Positions 1 through 10,976 of a DNA stretch of 64,000 nt are shown one piece after another. The notes under the pieces are model-generated. The model did no database searches and was not told the DNA's origin. It saw nothing but the letters and a program-made list of their open reading frames with translations. The DNA is taken from positions 9,561,406 through 9,625,405 of the forward strand of contig CM067509.1 of assembly GCA_034509495.1 (NCBI GenBank). Direction: 5' to 3'. Position 1 is the stretch's first letter, and each line of letters opens with the position of its first letter. The translations under genes and the position numbers were made by a program. Origin of the DNA: Acestrorhynchus altus (taxonomy: Eukaryota; Chordata; Actinopteri; Characiformes; Acestrorhynchidae).

Positions 1-1044
1 TCTGCTTCTCATATGCCTCAAATAGGTACTAACACTTACTCTAAGAATGCTAATGAAGAGAGAACATGTGCATGTATTCACAGAGGCATGCGCAGACTTA
101 TCTGCCACGCGTCAGTGTCCTCATTGGGAAATGGGCCCAGCTAATCAGAATTTACTAAAAATAAGAACCTGTGCCTCCCACTTGCTCAGCACAGTAAGGA
201 GACAGACAGCAAATGTGAGTGATGTGAGGTTAGTGGAAGTACAGAGAAACACGAAAGAGGTGTTTGAATGGGAGGGTATATAAGAAAGGGTCTTAATTTA
301 CAGTTTACTTACAGTATAAGTACAATTCGAGAGTGAGCCAGGAGCAGAATGAGAAGGTGAGAAAGAACAAGAATGACTGAGTGAAAGCCAGACAGATGTG
401 CTGGCTGAGAGGATGTGATGGAGGCTATTGCACACTAATTGTCTGACTCATTTACAGTTATCAGCTGTCTTTGGCTTGTTCTGTGTCTCTTTTTGACCTC
501 TGCTGTTTGTGTCTTGGGCAGCACTAACAAGATAAGGTCTGAGTTTACTGATGTGTGACTACATTTCATTAGCAGCTCAAGTAGGGACCTGTGTAGATGA
601 GTCCTTATCTGTGTGTGTGTCTGTGTGTTTTGGACTGCTAAAGACTCATAGTGATGCTATAAATCATCGGCAGAGGTTTGTTTTTTTCCTACAAGTCCCC
701 CCCAAAAGCTTCCTCCTCTATATGTGGGGCCAGTTACCACCTCTTTCCGAACTGCCACCATTGCATTAAGCTGGGCAGACAAAACACTTGAAAGAAAGAA
801 GAGGGTCCCCAGCCCTGATGCAGCGGCTAATAGACGCCTGAGCCAGCCAGCATCACATTGGGTGTGATGTGGGGAGAGATCGCCATCTGCCCACTTTACT
901 CTCTCAGACTCTGGCTGATGATGGCGAGCAGCATGACCCGGGATTCAAACCTGCAACCCTTGGATCATAATGCAAGTGCATTAAAATGCAACAGATGTTC
1001 ATTTTTACATGAACTTTCATTAACAATTACTATTTGTTTGACAG
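1..1044. other. mgat4a intron sequence with a SINE
   Basis: No exon with coding phase is seen here. The stretch is the intron before the first visible mgat4a exon. It contains a (GT)-rich run near 606-630 and a tRNA-derived SINE at about 780-1000. Confidence 0.6.
780..1000 (-). repeat. tRNA-derived SINE, copy 1
   Basis: This segment shares long stretches with 60925-61215 (the run around ggtccccagccctgatgcag and the gagatcgccatctgccca part). Read on the minus strand it has a pol III B-box-like GGTTTGAATCC near its tRNA-like head. Both copies are diverged and have the same orientation. The family name is not recognised. Confidence 0.6.
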
Positions 1045-2880
1045 GTTCTTGTTTCGCAGTGGTAATCAGGAGCATCCAGGAGACAAAATCGAGAACACTA
1101 CAGTTGAGATTTTGCCCTTCTCGGTGAGATACTTTTCCTCTAAAAACAGAAAAAATGGGTTACGATATTTATACACAGCTCATCCTTAATGTATTGATGT
1201 GGCTTCTTCACTAGACAACAGTTTGAGGTCTGTCACTTTGAAATTTGTCTATGGTTATAAGCTGCTACTGCTTCCAATTTTAGCCAGCAGCAGGTTGATC
1301 TGCTCTGGTAATGAGGTTGGAGTCCACAGGCCTGCTGTGAAAAGAGGGCTTAGCGAGCCTACTAGAGCCTTTGATGTTAGCAAAGAGTTAGCCATTGCTA
1401 TGAGCTTCATGCATCTCTATTACAGTGTACAGAGCCTGTACTCCCGTAGATGTTGTGATATTTAGCCTGGTTTGTCAATCTCTGCTATTTTGACCTTTGG
1501 TCACTTATCTTGCTGACTTGGGCAGCACTACACATAATGCATGTGTTACACGGTTCCAGGGACCTTGGGTTGTGGGTTCAATCCCCACTCCAGTCACTGG
1601 CTTTGTTTACATAAAAAGATTTTCTCCAATCTGATTGAATTCGTTTCAACTCTACATTCAGACCTGGGTGTTTACATACACACTCCACTCAACAATCTGA
1701 TGAAAATCTGTGTTTACCTGCACATTGCAAGTAATCCGATCCAACATTACAAACATGTTGATCATCACTATGAACAAGCTGATTGGCCAATTGCATGGTG
1801 ATTTCCTGCCTTGCACCCAATGATTCTGGTAGGCTTCGCTTTGACCAGATTCACTTTGGCTCACATCAGGAAAAAGTGATTTAGAAAATGAAGAAATAAA
1901 TGGATGGATGAATGAATGAATGTTGCTAACTTGCTCCTTGTAACTATGGGGTTGTCTTGGTTGCAGGACAACGGACTGAAGACCAAAGAGAAGTACAAAC
2001 AGACGGATGACCATTTCTACAGAATTGGTATGCTTCTGTAACTATGTTTAAGTAGTTTCACCAGAGGAGCCTGGTTCCTCCCAAGTTTTCTTCTTCCAGC
2101 TCTGAGGGAGATTTCCTTGCCACTGTTGCCCTTTGGCTTGCTCACTGGGGGGGTCTATTTCTTATCATTTGTTCCTGTGTTAACTTTTTTTATTTTTTTA
2201 TTTCTATAAAGCTGCTCTGTGAAGAGCGCTATACAAATAAATTTTGATTTGATTTGATTCTGTACAAATGTTGAGACCTTCTTTTCATAAGCAACCTCAG
2301 TGTTCACTTAATGTCTTTCTCTTTTTTATTTCTCTGTAGCTGAATTTGAAAAAGGAGTGGCTGAAGGCACAATTGACCCTGCCTTTAACCCAGTGGCTGC
2401 TGTGCGTCTCACTGTTCTGAAGGACTCTGCTGTGTGGGCTATTGTCAGTGAGGTTAGTGGATTATGCAGTATTTGGTTAGGTGTGGGAAATGCACAGATT
2501 CTTTTTTTTTTATTTTTCTTTTCAGAAAACATTGTAATCAGACTATTGCATTTACAACACATTACAGTGGCCTAAATTTAGCCATTTTTAAAATGATAAA
2601 CATAAGAAGATTGGGAGATTTCCAAAATACAGTTCAATATTTTAAGCAAGATTAGAGTATTATGTTGTAGTGTTTGCTTTAAGATTCACAACCCTATCAC
2701 TTTTTAACATTTCTCCTGTTTCTCACAAGGCACATCCTAACATTTTAATATTATTAGGATTGTGTACAAGCATTAACACATTTGGAATAATTTAGGAAAT
2801 CCTGCAGAACATGTCCTTGATACCTGTATGTTATGTTCTTATTATCCTTTCAGATCCACATAAAGAGAGTTGCTGGATAA
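1045..2880 (+). CDS. mgat4a: MGAT4A C-terminal coding exons (alpha-1,3-mannosyl-glycoprotein 4-beta-N-acetylglucosaminyltransferase A), partial
   Basis: These are the last four coding exons: 1045-1123, 1967-2027, 2340-2452 and 2854-2880, each with AG acceptor and GT donor, phases joining cleanly, stop TAA at 2878-2880. They encode about 92 residues. The product is a Golgi type II membrane enzyme that adds the beta-1,4 GlcNAc branch to the alpha-1,3 mannose arm of complex N-glycans. The fragment covers the C-terminal, lectin-like part beyond the catalytic domain: FRSGNQEHPGD, then NTTVEILPF, GVAEGTIDPAFNP and SAVWAIVSEIHIK, which fit MGAT4A better than the MGAT4B I remember. Earlier exons, including the catalytic domain, lie left of the window; I find none in 1-1044. 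The neighbours coa5 and inpp4a agree with human synteny. The second intron of the set carries an L2 LINE tail. Confidence 0.93.
1535..1605 (+). repeat. tRNA-like SINE head fragment
   Basis: A B-box-like gggttcaatcccc sits in a tRNA-like context inside an mgat4a intron. No good A box or aminoacyl stem is visible, so this is a SINE remnant and not a tRNA gene. Confidence 0.35.
2039..2262 (+). mobile_element. L2-type LINE 3' end in mgat4a intron
   Basis: It matches the 3' ends of the elements at 24440-24687 and 36020-36290: accagaggagcctggttcct, then gagggagatttccttgccac, then a gctctgtgaagagcgctata block, and a terminal (TTGAT)n tail after aataaattttgatttg. Only the tail is present, as expected for a 5'-truncated LINE insertion. 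It lies in the intron between mgat4a exons 1967-2027 and 2340-2452. Confidence 0.8.
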
Positions 2881-3760
2881 CTATCTGTTGACCTCTGCTG
2901 GTGACAGCTGTGCTGTACAAGCTCTTACAGCATTCCTAAATGGCAGTGACATCATCAGAGCGTATGGACGCAACCAATCAGTGTCACTCCAAGGATTGCT
3001 GGCTTTTACACACATCCTTTTATCTTTCTCTTTTTCTTTACCCACTCAACCCAATTTCCTGCTCAATTTCTCTTTTACTTTCCACTCTATTTGCTTTTCC
3101 CTTTGAGGATCTCATTTTGTCAAGCCATCTTCTCTTCTTTTGTGTCAATGTGAATACTACTGTTTGAAAAAGGTTGCTCTTTGAATGAACTTTACCAGAG
3201 ACTGAAGTAATGCCTTGAGAATATTTGCGATCAGTGCTATCATAATGGTCTGGTACTAGCTGCAGGGTTATGCACTAATGCTGGAGAGAAGCTGATGGTC
3301 CATACCGAAGGAGAATGTTCTCAGTACCATACTGTTATGGACCATGACTTTGAGAAAAGACTCTGATCGTGGGTCAAATAAGTGCTTTATAGTTTACACA
3401 GAATTGTTGGAAGAGAAATTGATTCAGAAATTTTGTGTTAAATGAGAAATGAATTGCATTGCTGTTTTCATCTTTCACGCTGTTTAAACTTTATTTATGT
3501 CCATTTAACAGTTTGTTATTTAATGACTACTTTGCCAAAATGTTTCTTGAAACAAATTTCTAAAGAACAGAAACTTTACTGCAGGGCCCTTCCTGTATGA
3601 CAGGAAAGGCCTTCTTCCCTTCAGTGTCCTTTTGACGTAAACCAATCAACCATGGCCTTTCAGCCGAAGGGATATATATAAATATATATATTACTATTAT
3701 TATTTTGACGATCTATGAAGGTGACTTAACTTATTTGAAATAAATCTTTAATTTGTACAA
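2881..3760 (+). other. mgat4a: probable mgat4a 3' UTR
   Basis: Noncoding sequence follows the mgat4a stop. The first AATAAA on this strand after the stop that looks usable is at 3739-3744; later ones lie near 4634 and 5542, so the true 3' end is uncertain. No other gene is seen. Confidence 0.5.
3739..3744 (+). terminator. mgat4a: candidate mgat4a polyadenylation signal
   Basis: AATAAA lies about 860 bases after the mgat4a stop codon and is followed by AT-rich sequence. The choice among several downstream AATAAA sites is inference. Confidence 0.35.
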
Positions 3761-3896
3761 GAGAGAATTTTTTATTTTTTATGCTGTGATAAGTCTAAGA
3801 TGCGGTAGAAGTAAATATTTGATTTGATAAATGTTTGAAGTAATTTGTTTTCTAGAGATTGTGGCTTAAAATGAAGAATCTGGTTTGTGTTTTTGT

Positions 3897-3960
3897 TTGT
3901 TTGTGTGTGTGTGTGTGTGCGCGCGCACGCATGTGTATGTGTATATGTATTTGTATGTGT
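3897..3960. repeat. (GT)n-rich microsatellite
   Basis: A GT run passes into GC and then imperfect TGTATG units. It is noncoding. Confidence 0.8.
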
Positions 3961-5700
3961 AGTCCCAATGGGTGCCAGTTCCCCACATATGTGCCTTAAT
4001 GTCCAGTGTCCTCTAGGGGACTGGAAAGGGACTGCCTCTCTGTGTCAACGCACCCTTGTTACACAGGACTATCTCAGATAAGATGATTTTAGGACAGTCC
4101 TTTAGGACCCACAGCTTGGCTGCTGTTGTCTTTTTAAATAATTATTTCTCTTTTCACATCAAACCTGAGCCAGATAACCAAATGCTCTAGAAGGGTGGTT
4201 GTCTGGCCCAGATTTGGTAAAGAACAAATATGTAAATGGGCTGAGGATTCCCAAGGAACATAAAAATTAGAGGAAGTGCTTCCCTATCCCAGTTTTTTGA
4301 TGATTCAGTGTGAATATTGTCTGCTCTAGACTGGGATTGGAAACTTTAACTAAACTTGTGTCCAGGTTCCGAGCATGGCTTGTTTTTTTAATTCTTAAAA
4401 TGTTCAAGGCCAAACATATCAAAATCTCCTGTCTGTTGAATTCCTTGAAATTTTCTTTTCTTTTAATTTTCCATTTCAAACACTCCATTGTCATATTGTT
4501 TGTCCACAGTTTTCTGTCAAATAATCTTGTATCAATGCTATCTGCTATCCGTAATATGTTCAGTGCTGTACAATAGCTGACTGACTGTGACTTGCCTTTA
4601 ACTGAAGGCCACTGGAATGGACATAAGCAGGAAATAAACAAAAAACATAGAATTAAGATGCATTGAATGGCTTATGCGTCTGTTAAACCTCACAGCACTA
4701 AAGCAAATACTGGATGATCTTTAGTGTATGAGCACTGAATGACTGGAGAGAATGGAACCTAATCACAAAGTTTGTGCTACTTTATTTACAGTATTATATA
4801 CAGAAGTGATTTGACCTGAATTCTATGGTTTTTGACTCCTGCTTTGTCAGTGTAAGTAGCTGACAAGGAGATCTGCTAACTGCTGTACATATATCCCAAG
4901 TGCTCTCATCTCATTTGATTGTATATATCTTTTAGAAGGTTCCTAGAAATGTGAGTTCACCTTGAGAAATCATGCCATTATACGACCATTTACTGTATGC
5001 ACGTTTAGCCTGTCTGTGTGTCTAACAGAGAAAGACATTCTGTGCATATCACTTTCAATTACATATCATCTGTGTGGGGATGAATTTGATGAGGGGAAAT
5101 TGAGAAATGTGTGCTGGGTAAAAATCAAGATCTATGTTTACATGTTTTCAAGCATTAACATTTCCTGATATTCTCAGATGAGCACATGTAGAAAGGTACT
5201 CAGAAGAACCTACCAAGCAGTATCTGTTAACTGGCATGAAAACTATTTATGAACAACCTGGAACCTGGACTAAGAAACCATACTATACACCAGGCCAGGT
5301 TGGAGTTCCTGCTGTTCTTTTAGTTTTTTCCTGCTCCGTGACTCATTACCCATAAAGATTGGATAATGGATATGGATAATGAAGATCAGGAGTCTCAACC
5401 TTTTAGTTTAGACTCTTACTTTGTACTTGGTCTCTAAACCCCCCCCCCCCTCCAGTATTCCCCTGTCTGGTGCATCCCAGCATATCATGTGCCTTCATTT
5501 GTGCATCTGTTTCCAAGTGACATTGGTTTGAATGGAGTACAGAAATAAATCAGATTTGACATAATTCATGGTTTGCCGCTTTCATTTTTTTCTGTCTGTC
5601 TCTACATGAATCATTGTTTGTTTTATTCATGGTCATAGACATTTCAGACAATCTTAAGACCAGTTGCTGTGATGTGTAATTTACAAAGCCTCTAAAGTAT
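3961..5700. other. intergenic sequence, mgat4a to coa5
   Basis: No gene is seen. In human UNC50 occupies this interval, but no exon resembling it was recognised here on either strand. The stretch is AT-rich with a short poly-C run near 5441-5450. Confidence 0.5.
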
Positions 5701-5714
5701 GTAGGTAGAAAATG

Positions 5715-6110
5715 ACTTTCTAGTGAGTGAATGGACAGATTGGGGGATATTTGTGAAATTGAGAGAATAGATTGATAATTTGAGGAAATGATTCATTAAA
5801 TTGGGGGAGCAGATAGATTACAGGCATGATTTATTGTGGGAACATATTCTTTAATTGGGGTAAGGATTTATCAATTGAATTGATTGTTAATTTGAGGGAC
5901 TGCTTTAATAAATGCTTAAATTGTGGGAATGGATTGTTCTTGCAAGAATGATTTATTGAATTAAGGACATGATTTACTAAACTAGGACGGGATGGTTAAT
6001 TTAGGGAATGACTGAGGGAACAGTTTAATAAATTGGAGGAATGATGTAAATTTGGGACAGGATTGATCATTCGATTGAATGATTTATTAAATTAAAGGGA
6101 TTTGTTTTTT
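5715..6110. repeat. degenerate AT-rich tandem-like repeat
   Basis: About 400 bases are built from many diverged repeats of units resembling aatgatttattaaattgggg. Recurring words are gaatgattta, ttaaattggg, ggaacag and gaatgg, at spacings of roughly 20-30 bases. It is strand-asymmetric (A, T and G rich, very few C). It may be an eroded minisatellite upstream of coa5. Confidence 0.55.
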
Positions 6111-6347
6111 ATTGAGATGTCAAAATGAAATGGATGGAACTGTTAACACTAAATGTTTTATAAAGAGGGAAATATTCATTAAATGGAACATAGTTACATT
6201 GAAGAAATTATATTGAGAACATATATTTTCTGCCTGCGTCCTTTAGTGTCGATCAGAACTGGCTGACTAACAGTTGTTTTAGTAGATGGTTTGTGTCTGA
6301 CGCTCCTGAATTCTAAAGCACAGACTGCAGGTGAGTGTTAGGACACG

Positions 6348-6361
6348 GCGCCCCCTGCTGG
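6348..6361 (-). promoter_or_regulatory. CTCF-like motif upstream of coa5
   Basis: The minus strand reads CCAGCAGGGGGCGC, a full match to the CTCF core consensus CCASYAGRKGGCRS. It lies about 310 bases upstream of the coa5 start codon. Occupancy is inferred. Confidence 0.5.
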
Positions 6362-6520
6362 TTTACACTGGAACTCGAGTTCCGCGTTTCAGACGTTTCG
6401 TGTCTGATTTACTGCTGTATAAATATAACAGAACATTCACAACCGGAAACGTTTTCTATTTAACCATTTCCGACATTAAATATATAATAATGTAATCACT
6501 AAACACAGAAGGGCTTTATT

Positions 6521-6557
6521 GCGCTCCCAGAATGCATTGCTGAGGAGTCATGGCGGC
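6521..6557 (+). promoter_or_regulatory. coa5: coa5 core promoter: ZNF143/THAP11-type and YY1-type motifs
   Basis: The word ctcccagaatgcattgc at 6524-6540 matches the core of the ZNF143/THAP11 element (CCCAGMATGC...TGC). It is followed at 6547-6557 by catggcggc, a YY1-type motif. Both are typical of TATA-less promoters of housekeeping and mitochondrial genes, and they lie 105-140 bases upstream of the coa5 ATG, so the transcription start is probably here. Confidence 0.6.
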
Positions 6558-6564
6558 TTCGTAA
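6550..6564 (+). other. tiny upstream ORF (MAAS) in the probable coa5 5' leader
   Basis: ATG GCG GCT TCG TAA precedes the coa5 start by about 100 bases. The YY1-type motif overlaps its ATG. It matters only if transcription starts upstream of 6550, which is not known. Confidence 0.3.
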
Positions 6565-6601
6565 CAGGCGGCATTTCAGAGTCCCTTTGTGATTCTGACA
6601 C

Positions 6602-6658
6602 GTTTTTACACATATTCACACACATTCACACACACTCTCTCTCACACACACACACGCA
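6602..6658. repeat. (CA)n-rich leader of coa5
   Basis: An imperfect cacaca/ttcacacaca run ends three bases before the coa5 ATG, so it probably lies in the 5' UTR. Confidence 0.6.
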
Positions 6659-6660
6659 CC

Positions 6661-6779
6661 ATGCCCAAATACTACGAAGAGAAAGAGGACGACGGTCGGG
6701 CCTGTGCTGGAGTCAAAGAGGACTTTAAAGCCTGTCTGCTGCAGCATGACTGTGTAGTGAAGGTAACCTCTCAACTGAG

Positions 6780-6873
<94 letters not shown>

Positions 6874-7613
6874 CTCTCTCTCACACACACACACTTTCAA
6901 TCTCACACACTTCCATCTCAAACCTCTTTTACTGGATCCTTTTTTCTTTCAGTGTTTTCTTCAGGTGGGGCAATTCCGTTACAACAAAAAAATTACAGTG
7001 CTAAAAAACATGGGTACATTTGTCCATCTCTTCATTTCAGTCTTATATACACCTTTAAAATTATGTTTATAGCTGTTTATCCATCTACACTTCTTCAGTG
7101 ACTGCTGTTTTTCTTTTTCTTAAGAGAACAGGTTTACTATTTGTCTTGGTCACAAATGGAATTTGGCCTCCGCCTTTAACCCATCCATACAGTGAACAAA
7201 CACACTCGCTCTAGTTTTTATTACCGCAGTTTAACTGTGATAAAAGTTTGACCGTATATATTACACAGGATTAATAACCTGTTTGACGAAATCATCTTAT
7301 TTTGTTTAGCTTGTGTGTTTCCCAAGTTAAACAAATTTTAAAATTAATTGTATTTCTTATCAGCTATTTTATCATTTTTCATAACAATGTCAAAAAAGAA
7401 GAGAAGAGCACAAATTTAGTCATTTGTCATAAAAAAAATCCACTATTTAACTAAACATTGTTCAGTCATCTTGGTCTGTCATCTTGGTCTGTGTGTGTGT
7501 GTGTGTGTGAGAGAGAGAGTCAAAAAACCCTGCTGTGCTTTTGGGCCTCACAGACTACTTGTTCCATTTAGTTCAACCAAGATGAAACCACCACTCTCTC
7601 TCTGGTGCTCGCA

Positions 7614-7651
<38 letters not shown>

Positions 7652-10600
7652 GGGTGAAATAAGTATTGAACGTGTCACAGTTTCTAAGTAAACATATGTC
7701 TAAAGGTTCTATTGACATGGAATTCTAAGCAGATGTCTGTAACAACCCAAAACGTGCAAAGAAATCAAACCATAGGTGTCCATACGTTAAGTTCTGTGTA
7801 ATAAGGAGAAATGACATGCTTACTGAAATTTAATATTTCGAACAAAAGCCTTTGTTTGTGATGACTGCTTCAAGAGGCCTCCTTTATGAAGAAACTAGTT
7901 GCATGCATTACTTCGATCTATTTGGTCTATTATTCCAGTTTCCTTGGCTGTGTTTTTGGGATCAATGTCTTGGTGAAATGTCCACCCTTGTATCATTTTC
8001 ATTATTTTGGTATGTGGTAGTAGATTTCTTTTTACCAAGAATGTGCATTTGTCCATTCATCTGTCCTTATATGATATGATATATAATGTTATATGAAGCG
8101 TGCTAGAGACACATGCTGAAAAAAAGCATGCTAGAGCCACAACATGATATTCTCATCTCCAAACTTTACTGTTGGGATGATGTGGATGGTGGGTCATTCT
8201 CAGCACTACAGTGACACTGACATGATAATGGCGGTGTGTTGGTGTGTGTTGTGCTGGTTTGAGTACCTGTGCAGTGGGGTCCTGAACATTTGAAGAACGG
8301 GGTGAAAGAAGGCTGATAATAGGATAGGATAGAACTGTATGCAATGTATGCAGAGAAACAAATGGACAGCAGTCTAATTATAGAAATACAAAGAGCTCCT
8401 GTGGTCAGTGATGCTGATAAAAATTCAGTGAGTGTAGAAACAAGTAGTTGGACATAATTAGGGATGTGACATTCGAACTTCAACTATTTTTAGCAGATTC
8501 GAATCCGACGGATGTTTCAGGGCCAATTTTCCTCGAATGCGGATTGAAATCACCACCGGTATATAAAACAGAACCATTCATACAGTCCGGTCCGGACAGC
8601 ACGAAGCACACGCAGATATAAACACAGCACGTTAATGGGACAAATGCATTAAACAGAGTCAAACAGTCCAGATCAATAACAGGCAGAAGAGACAATACCA
8701 GACTGGACAAACCAGAGATGGAGTCGAAAAACAGGCAAAGATCAAAAACCGGCAGAATAAACACAGGACAAAACAAAAGGCAGGATCAGAAAATGGAACC
8801 GGCTCAAACAGACAGACTGATAATGATAAATATGGGTAGTGCGCTGAGGGCTCTACGAATGCATTCGCATTCGATGGATTTGTAGCTAAAAAATTTGAAT
8901 CCGACGGATGCGGATTTTCCTCAGCTCCGTCACATCCCTAGACATAATATTGTAGTTGATTGTAAACTAGTAAAATGAATCAATTTCAGACCATCATCAT
9001 CATGCTGTGACGTGACTGCTTGATTAACAAAATGCTGCTGCACAATATATGTACACTACCGGTCAAAGGTTTCAGAACCCATATTATTTGTGTACTTACA
9101 CTATTTATATATAATTACACATACAGTGCATCCAGATAGTATCCGTGACCTCCATCATCCTTAAATGGAAATAATTATGATTGGAGGGCCATAGTCAGGG
9201 ACCTCGACCATGAACCCAATGGTCACTCTGACAGAACTCCAACATTGCTCTGTGGAGTGAGGAGAACCTTCCAGAAGGACAAGTATTTCTACAGAAAACC
9301 ACCAGTCAGGCCTGTATGGTTTGCCTCTGTAAAAGGCACATGACTGCCTGCCATGACATCTGAAGTTTGCCAAAAGGCACTTAAAGGACTCTCTGACAAT
9401 GAGAAACAAAAAGACTGAACTTTTTGGACTGTTTGCCAAGAATCATATCTGGCCAATACAATTCTTACAGTGAAGCATGGTGGTGGCAGCATCATGCTGT
9501 GGGGATGTTTTTCTGCTGGAGGAAGTTGGAGACTAGTCAGGGTCGAGTGAAAGATGACTGCAGCGATGTATAGAGACATCTTTGATGATAACCTGCTCCA
9601 GAGCATGCTGGACCTCAGATTGTGGTGAATATTTATATTCCAACAGGACAGAATTACAAATCTGTGAATGTCATTGAGTGGCCCAGACTGAGCCCAAACT
9701 TGAACCCATTGAACATCTCTGGAGATATATCTCAAAATAGCTGTGCACCAATGCTCCCCATCCAATCTGATGGAGCTTGAAAAGTTCTGCGAAGAATGTG
9801 AGAAACTTCCCAAAAAAGCTTGTCGCATCATACTCAAAAAGACTTGAGGCTGTAATTGCTGCCAAATGTGCTTTAATTGAGCAAAGGCTGTGAAATAAGG
9901 CTGTAACAGCAATAAATACTGTAAATACTTTCCAGATGCACTGTATACATTTATTACTAAGGGTTTTGACTTTTGCTTTGTTAGTGTAACTAGCTGAGAA
10001 GGAGGTCTGGTTACTGTGCACATTTCCAAAATGCTCTTATCTAATATAAGTTGATCCTGTAGTTTAGATTTGTATAGTTGGTTGAATCATCTTTATATAA
10101 GCAGAGAAACGAGGGAGGCAGTTCAGTGCTGCCAGTGACTAACCCCTTATTTTGTTTCATTTCAGGAAGGCAAGAAGCCCAGTGAGTGTCTGAAGGAGGG
10201 TCACTGTAAACACTTGCAGGTGTCTTTCTTTGAATGCAAAAGGTCAATGGTGAGTGGTCCAGTTCACTTTTACTGTGTTTGCAGTTACTGGTTGTCATTC
10301 AAAAGCTGCTACATTTGTCCAGTGGGAGCTCCAATCAGTTTAAAGAAGTCACATTCTTGATGTTTGGGAAAAGCACCCGAGCTTTAATGTAAGAGCTTTA
10401 ATGTTTATCACAACAGTTTGCCATATGCAGTTGACTAATCAGCTAGCAGTTGGTGCTAACTGAATTCTTTACCCAGTGACAATTTACTGGTTATCATTAT
10501 TACTGGTCTCCCATAAATACAAAGGAAATGTTCAAATTAAGTGTTAAGCTAGAAACAGTATTTTTCATTGACAATTAAATTAACCCAATGACTAGACTAA

Positions 10601-10822
10601 CATATACACCTTTTCATGTAGTCAAATGGTACAAGAACTACAATTACAAAGGAGCAGCTGCCACTGGATACTGCTTTCTTTGATTTTCTGCTGACAACTA
10701 GTACAACATTGAGGCCTTACAGGGGAATTTTAAGTGCATGTTGAATGATTTAAGCTTAATAAAGTCCTTTCTTTTTGTAGCTGGACACAAGATCTCGATT
10801 CAGAGGCAGAAAAGGATACTAA
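6661..10822 (+). CDS. coa5: Cytochrome c oxidase assembly factor 5 (COA5), complete
   Basis: There are three coding exons, 6661-6762, 10166-10249 and 10781-10822, with GT/AG splice sites and all junctions in phase 0, giving 75 residues (human 74). COA5 is a small mitochondrial intermembrane-space protein needed for an early step of complex IV assembly. The start MPKYYEEKE and the end RFRGRKGY match human COA5 as I remember it. Six cysteines are present: C15 and C25 (CX9C), C31 and C42 (CX10C), C48 and C58 (CX9C), the pattern of the CHCH-type family oxidised by the Mia40 relay; no N-terminal presequence is present, as expected. The first intron (3.4 kb) is crowded with microsatellites, Tc1 remnants and a hAT MITE. 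The 3' end converges on the nucleoside hydrolase gene. Confidence 0.96.
6782..6894. repeat. (CT)n(AC)n(CT)n(AC)n compound microsatellite
   Basis: Pure CT and AC dinucleotide tracts alternate directly after the coa5 exon 1 donor (6763), within intron 1. Confidence 0.95.
7490..7520. repeat. (GT)n(GA)n microsatellite
   Basis: A GT run is followed by a GA run in coa5 intron 1. Confidence 0.85.
7614..7647. repeat. (CA)n microsatellite
   Basis: The CA run directly abuts the end of the Tc1-like fragment at 7648. Confidence 0.9.
7648..8176 (-). mobile_element. Tc1-like transposon fragment
   Basis: It begins with the terminal sequence tacagggtgaaataagtatt, characteristic of a widespread fish Tc1 family. 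It continues collinearly with that family (acaaaagcctttgtttgtga, cagtttccttggctgtgttt, gaaatgtccacccttgtatc, ctccaaactttactgttggg), with the transposase region antisense and internally deleted. The other terminal repeat is missing. It is dead. Confidence 0.8.
8177..8450. repeat. dispersed fish repeat (ggtgggtcattctcagcac family), fragment
   Basis: The word ggtgggtcattctcagcact and the following cagtgacactgaca belong to a repeat that also occurs at about 46025-46115 in an inpp4a intron. I know this sequence as a common interspersed element in otophysan fish genomes. Its class is not certain. Confidence 0.55.
8459..8940. mobile_element. hAT-type MITE with 8-bp target duplication
   Basis: The 12-bp inverted termini tagggatgtgac (8459-8470) and gtcacatcccta (8929-8940) are exact reverse complements. 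They are flanked by identical 8-bp direct repeats gacataat at 8451-8458 and 8941-8948, the signature of hAT transposition. Near both ends the word aatccgacggatg occurs as a subterminal repeat. No transposase frame is present, so it is nonautonomous; the perfect target duplication suggests a fairly recent insertion. Confidence 0.88.
9052..9082 (+). mobile_element. solo Tc1-like terminal repeat
   Basis: The word tacactaccggtcaaaggttt matches the terminus of another fish Tc1 family. No partner terminus is nearby. Confidence 0.5.
9122..9945 (+). mobile_element. Tc1-like transposon, decayed, in coa5 intron 1
   Basis: Both inverted termini are visible: tacagtgcatccagatagta at 9122 and, inverted, tactttccagatgcactgta ending at 9945. 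Inside, on the plus strand, are remains of the DDE transposase, for example GGSIMLWGCFSAG (from about 9480) and a SPDLNPIEHLW-like stretch (about 9690), with frameshifts and an internal deletion. An intact Tc1 element is about 1.6 kb, so roughly half is left. Open frames on the minus strand here are antisense shadows. Confidence 0.88.
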
Positions 10823-10970
10823 TTGGATCTTTGCAGTAATTTTTGTTTGGCGCCAGAAGAAGAGGGAAGAGGGGGAACTGGATTTGAACTATGGGACTAT
10901 TCTTCCAAATTGTAAATAATAATTTTGCTTGACATGTCATTTCAGTCTTGTTTTTTATGCTTTTGCCTAC

Positions 10971-10976
10971 AATAAA
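10971..10976 (+). terminator. coa5: coa5 polyadenylation signal
   Basis: AATAAA lies 149 bases after the coa5 stop. The 3' end of the facing nucleoside hydrolase gene lies about 240 bases further on, so the two genes converge tail to tail. Confidence 0.75.

Noticed and set aside
6589..7101. 170-codon frame over the coa5 start region
   Set aside because: A different frame of coa5 exon 1 running through CT/CA microsatellites; Ser-Leu-His-Thr repeats are translation of the dinucleotides.
9289..10029. 246-codon minus-strand frame
   Set aside because: Lies antisense over the decayed Tc1 transposase; an antisense shadow.
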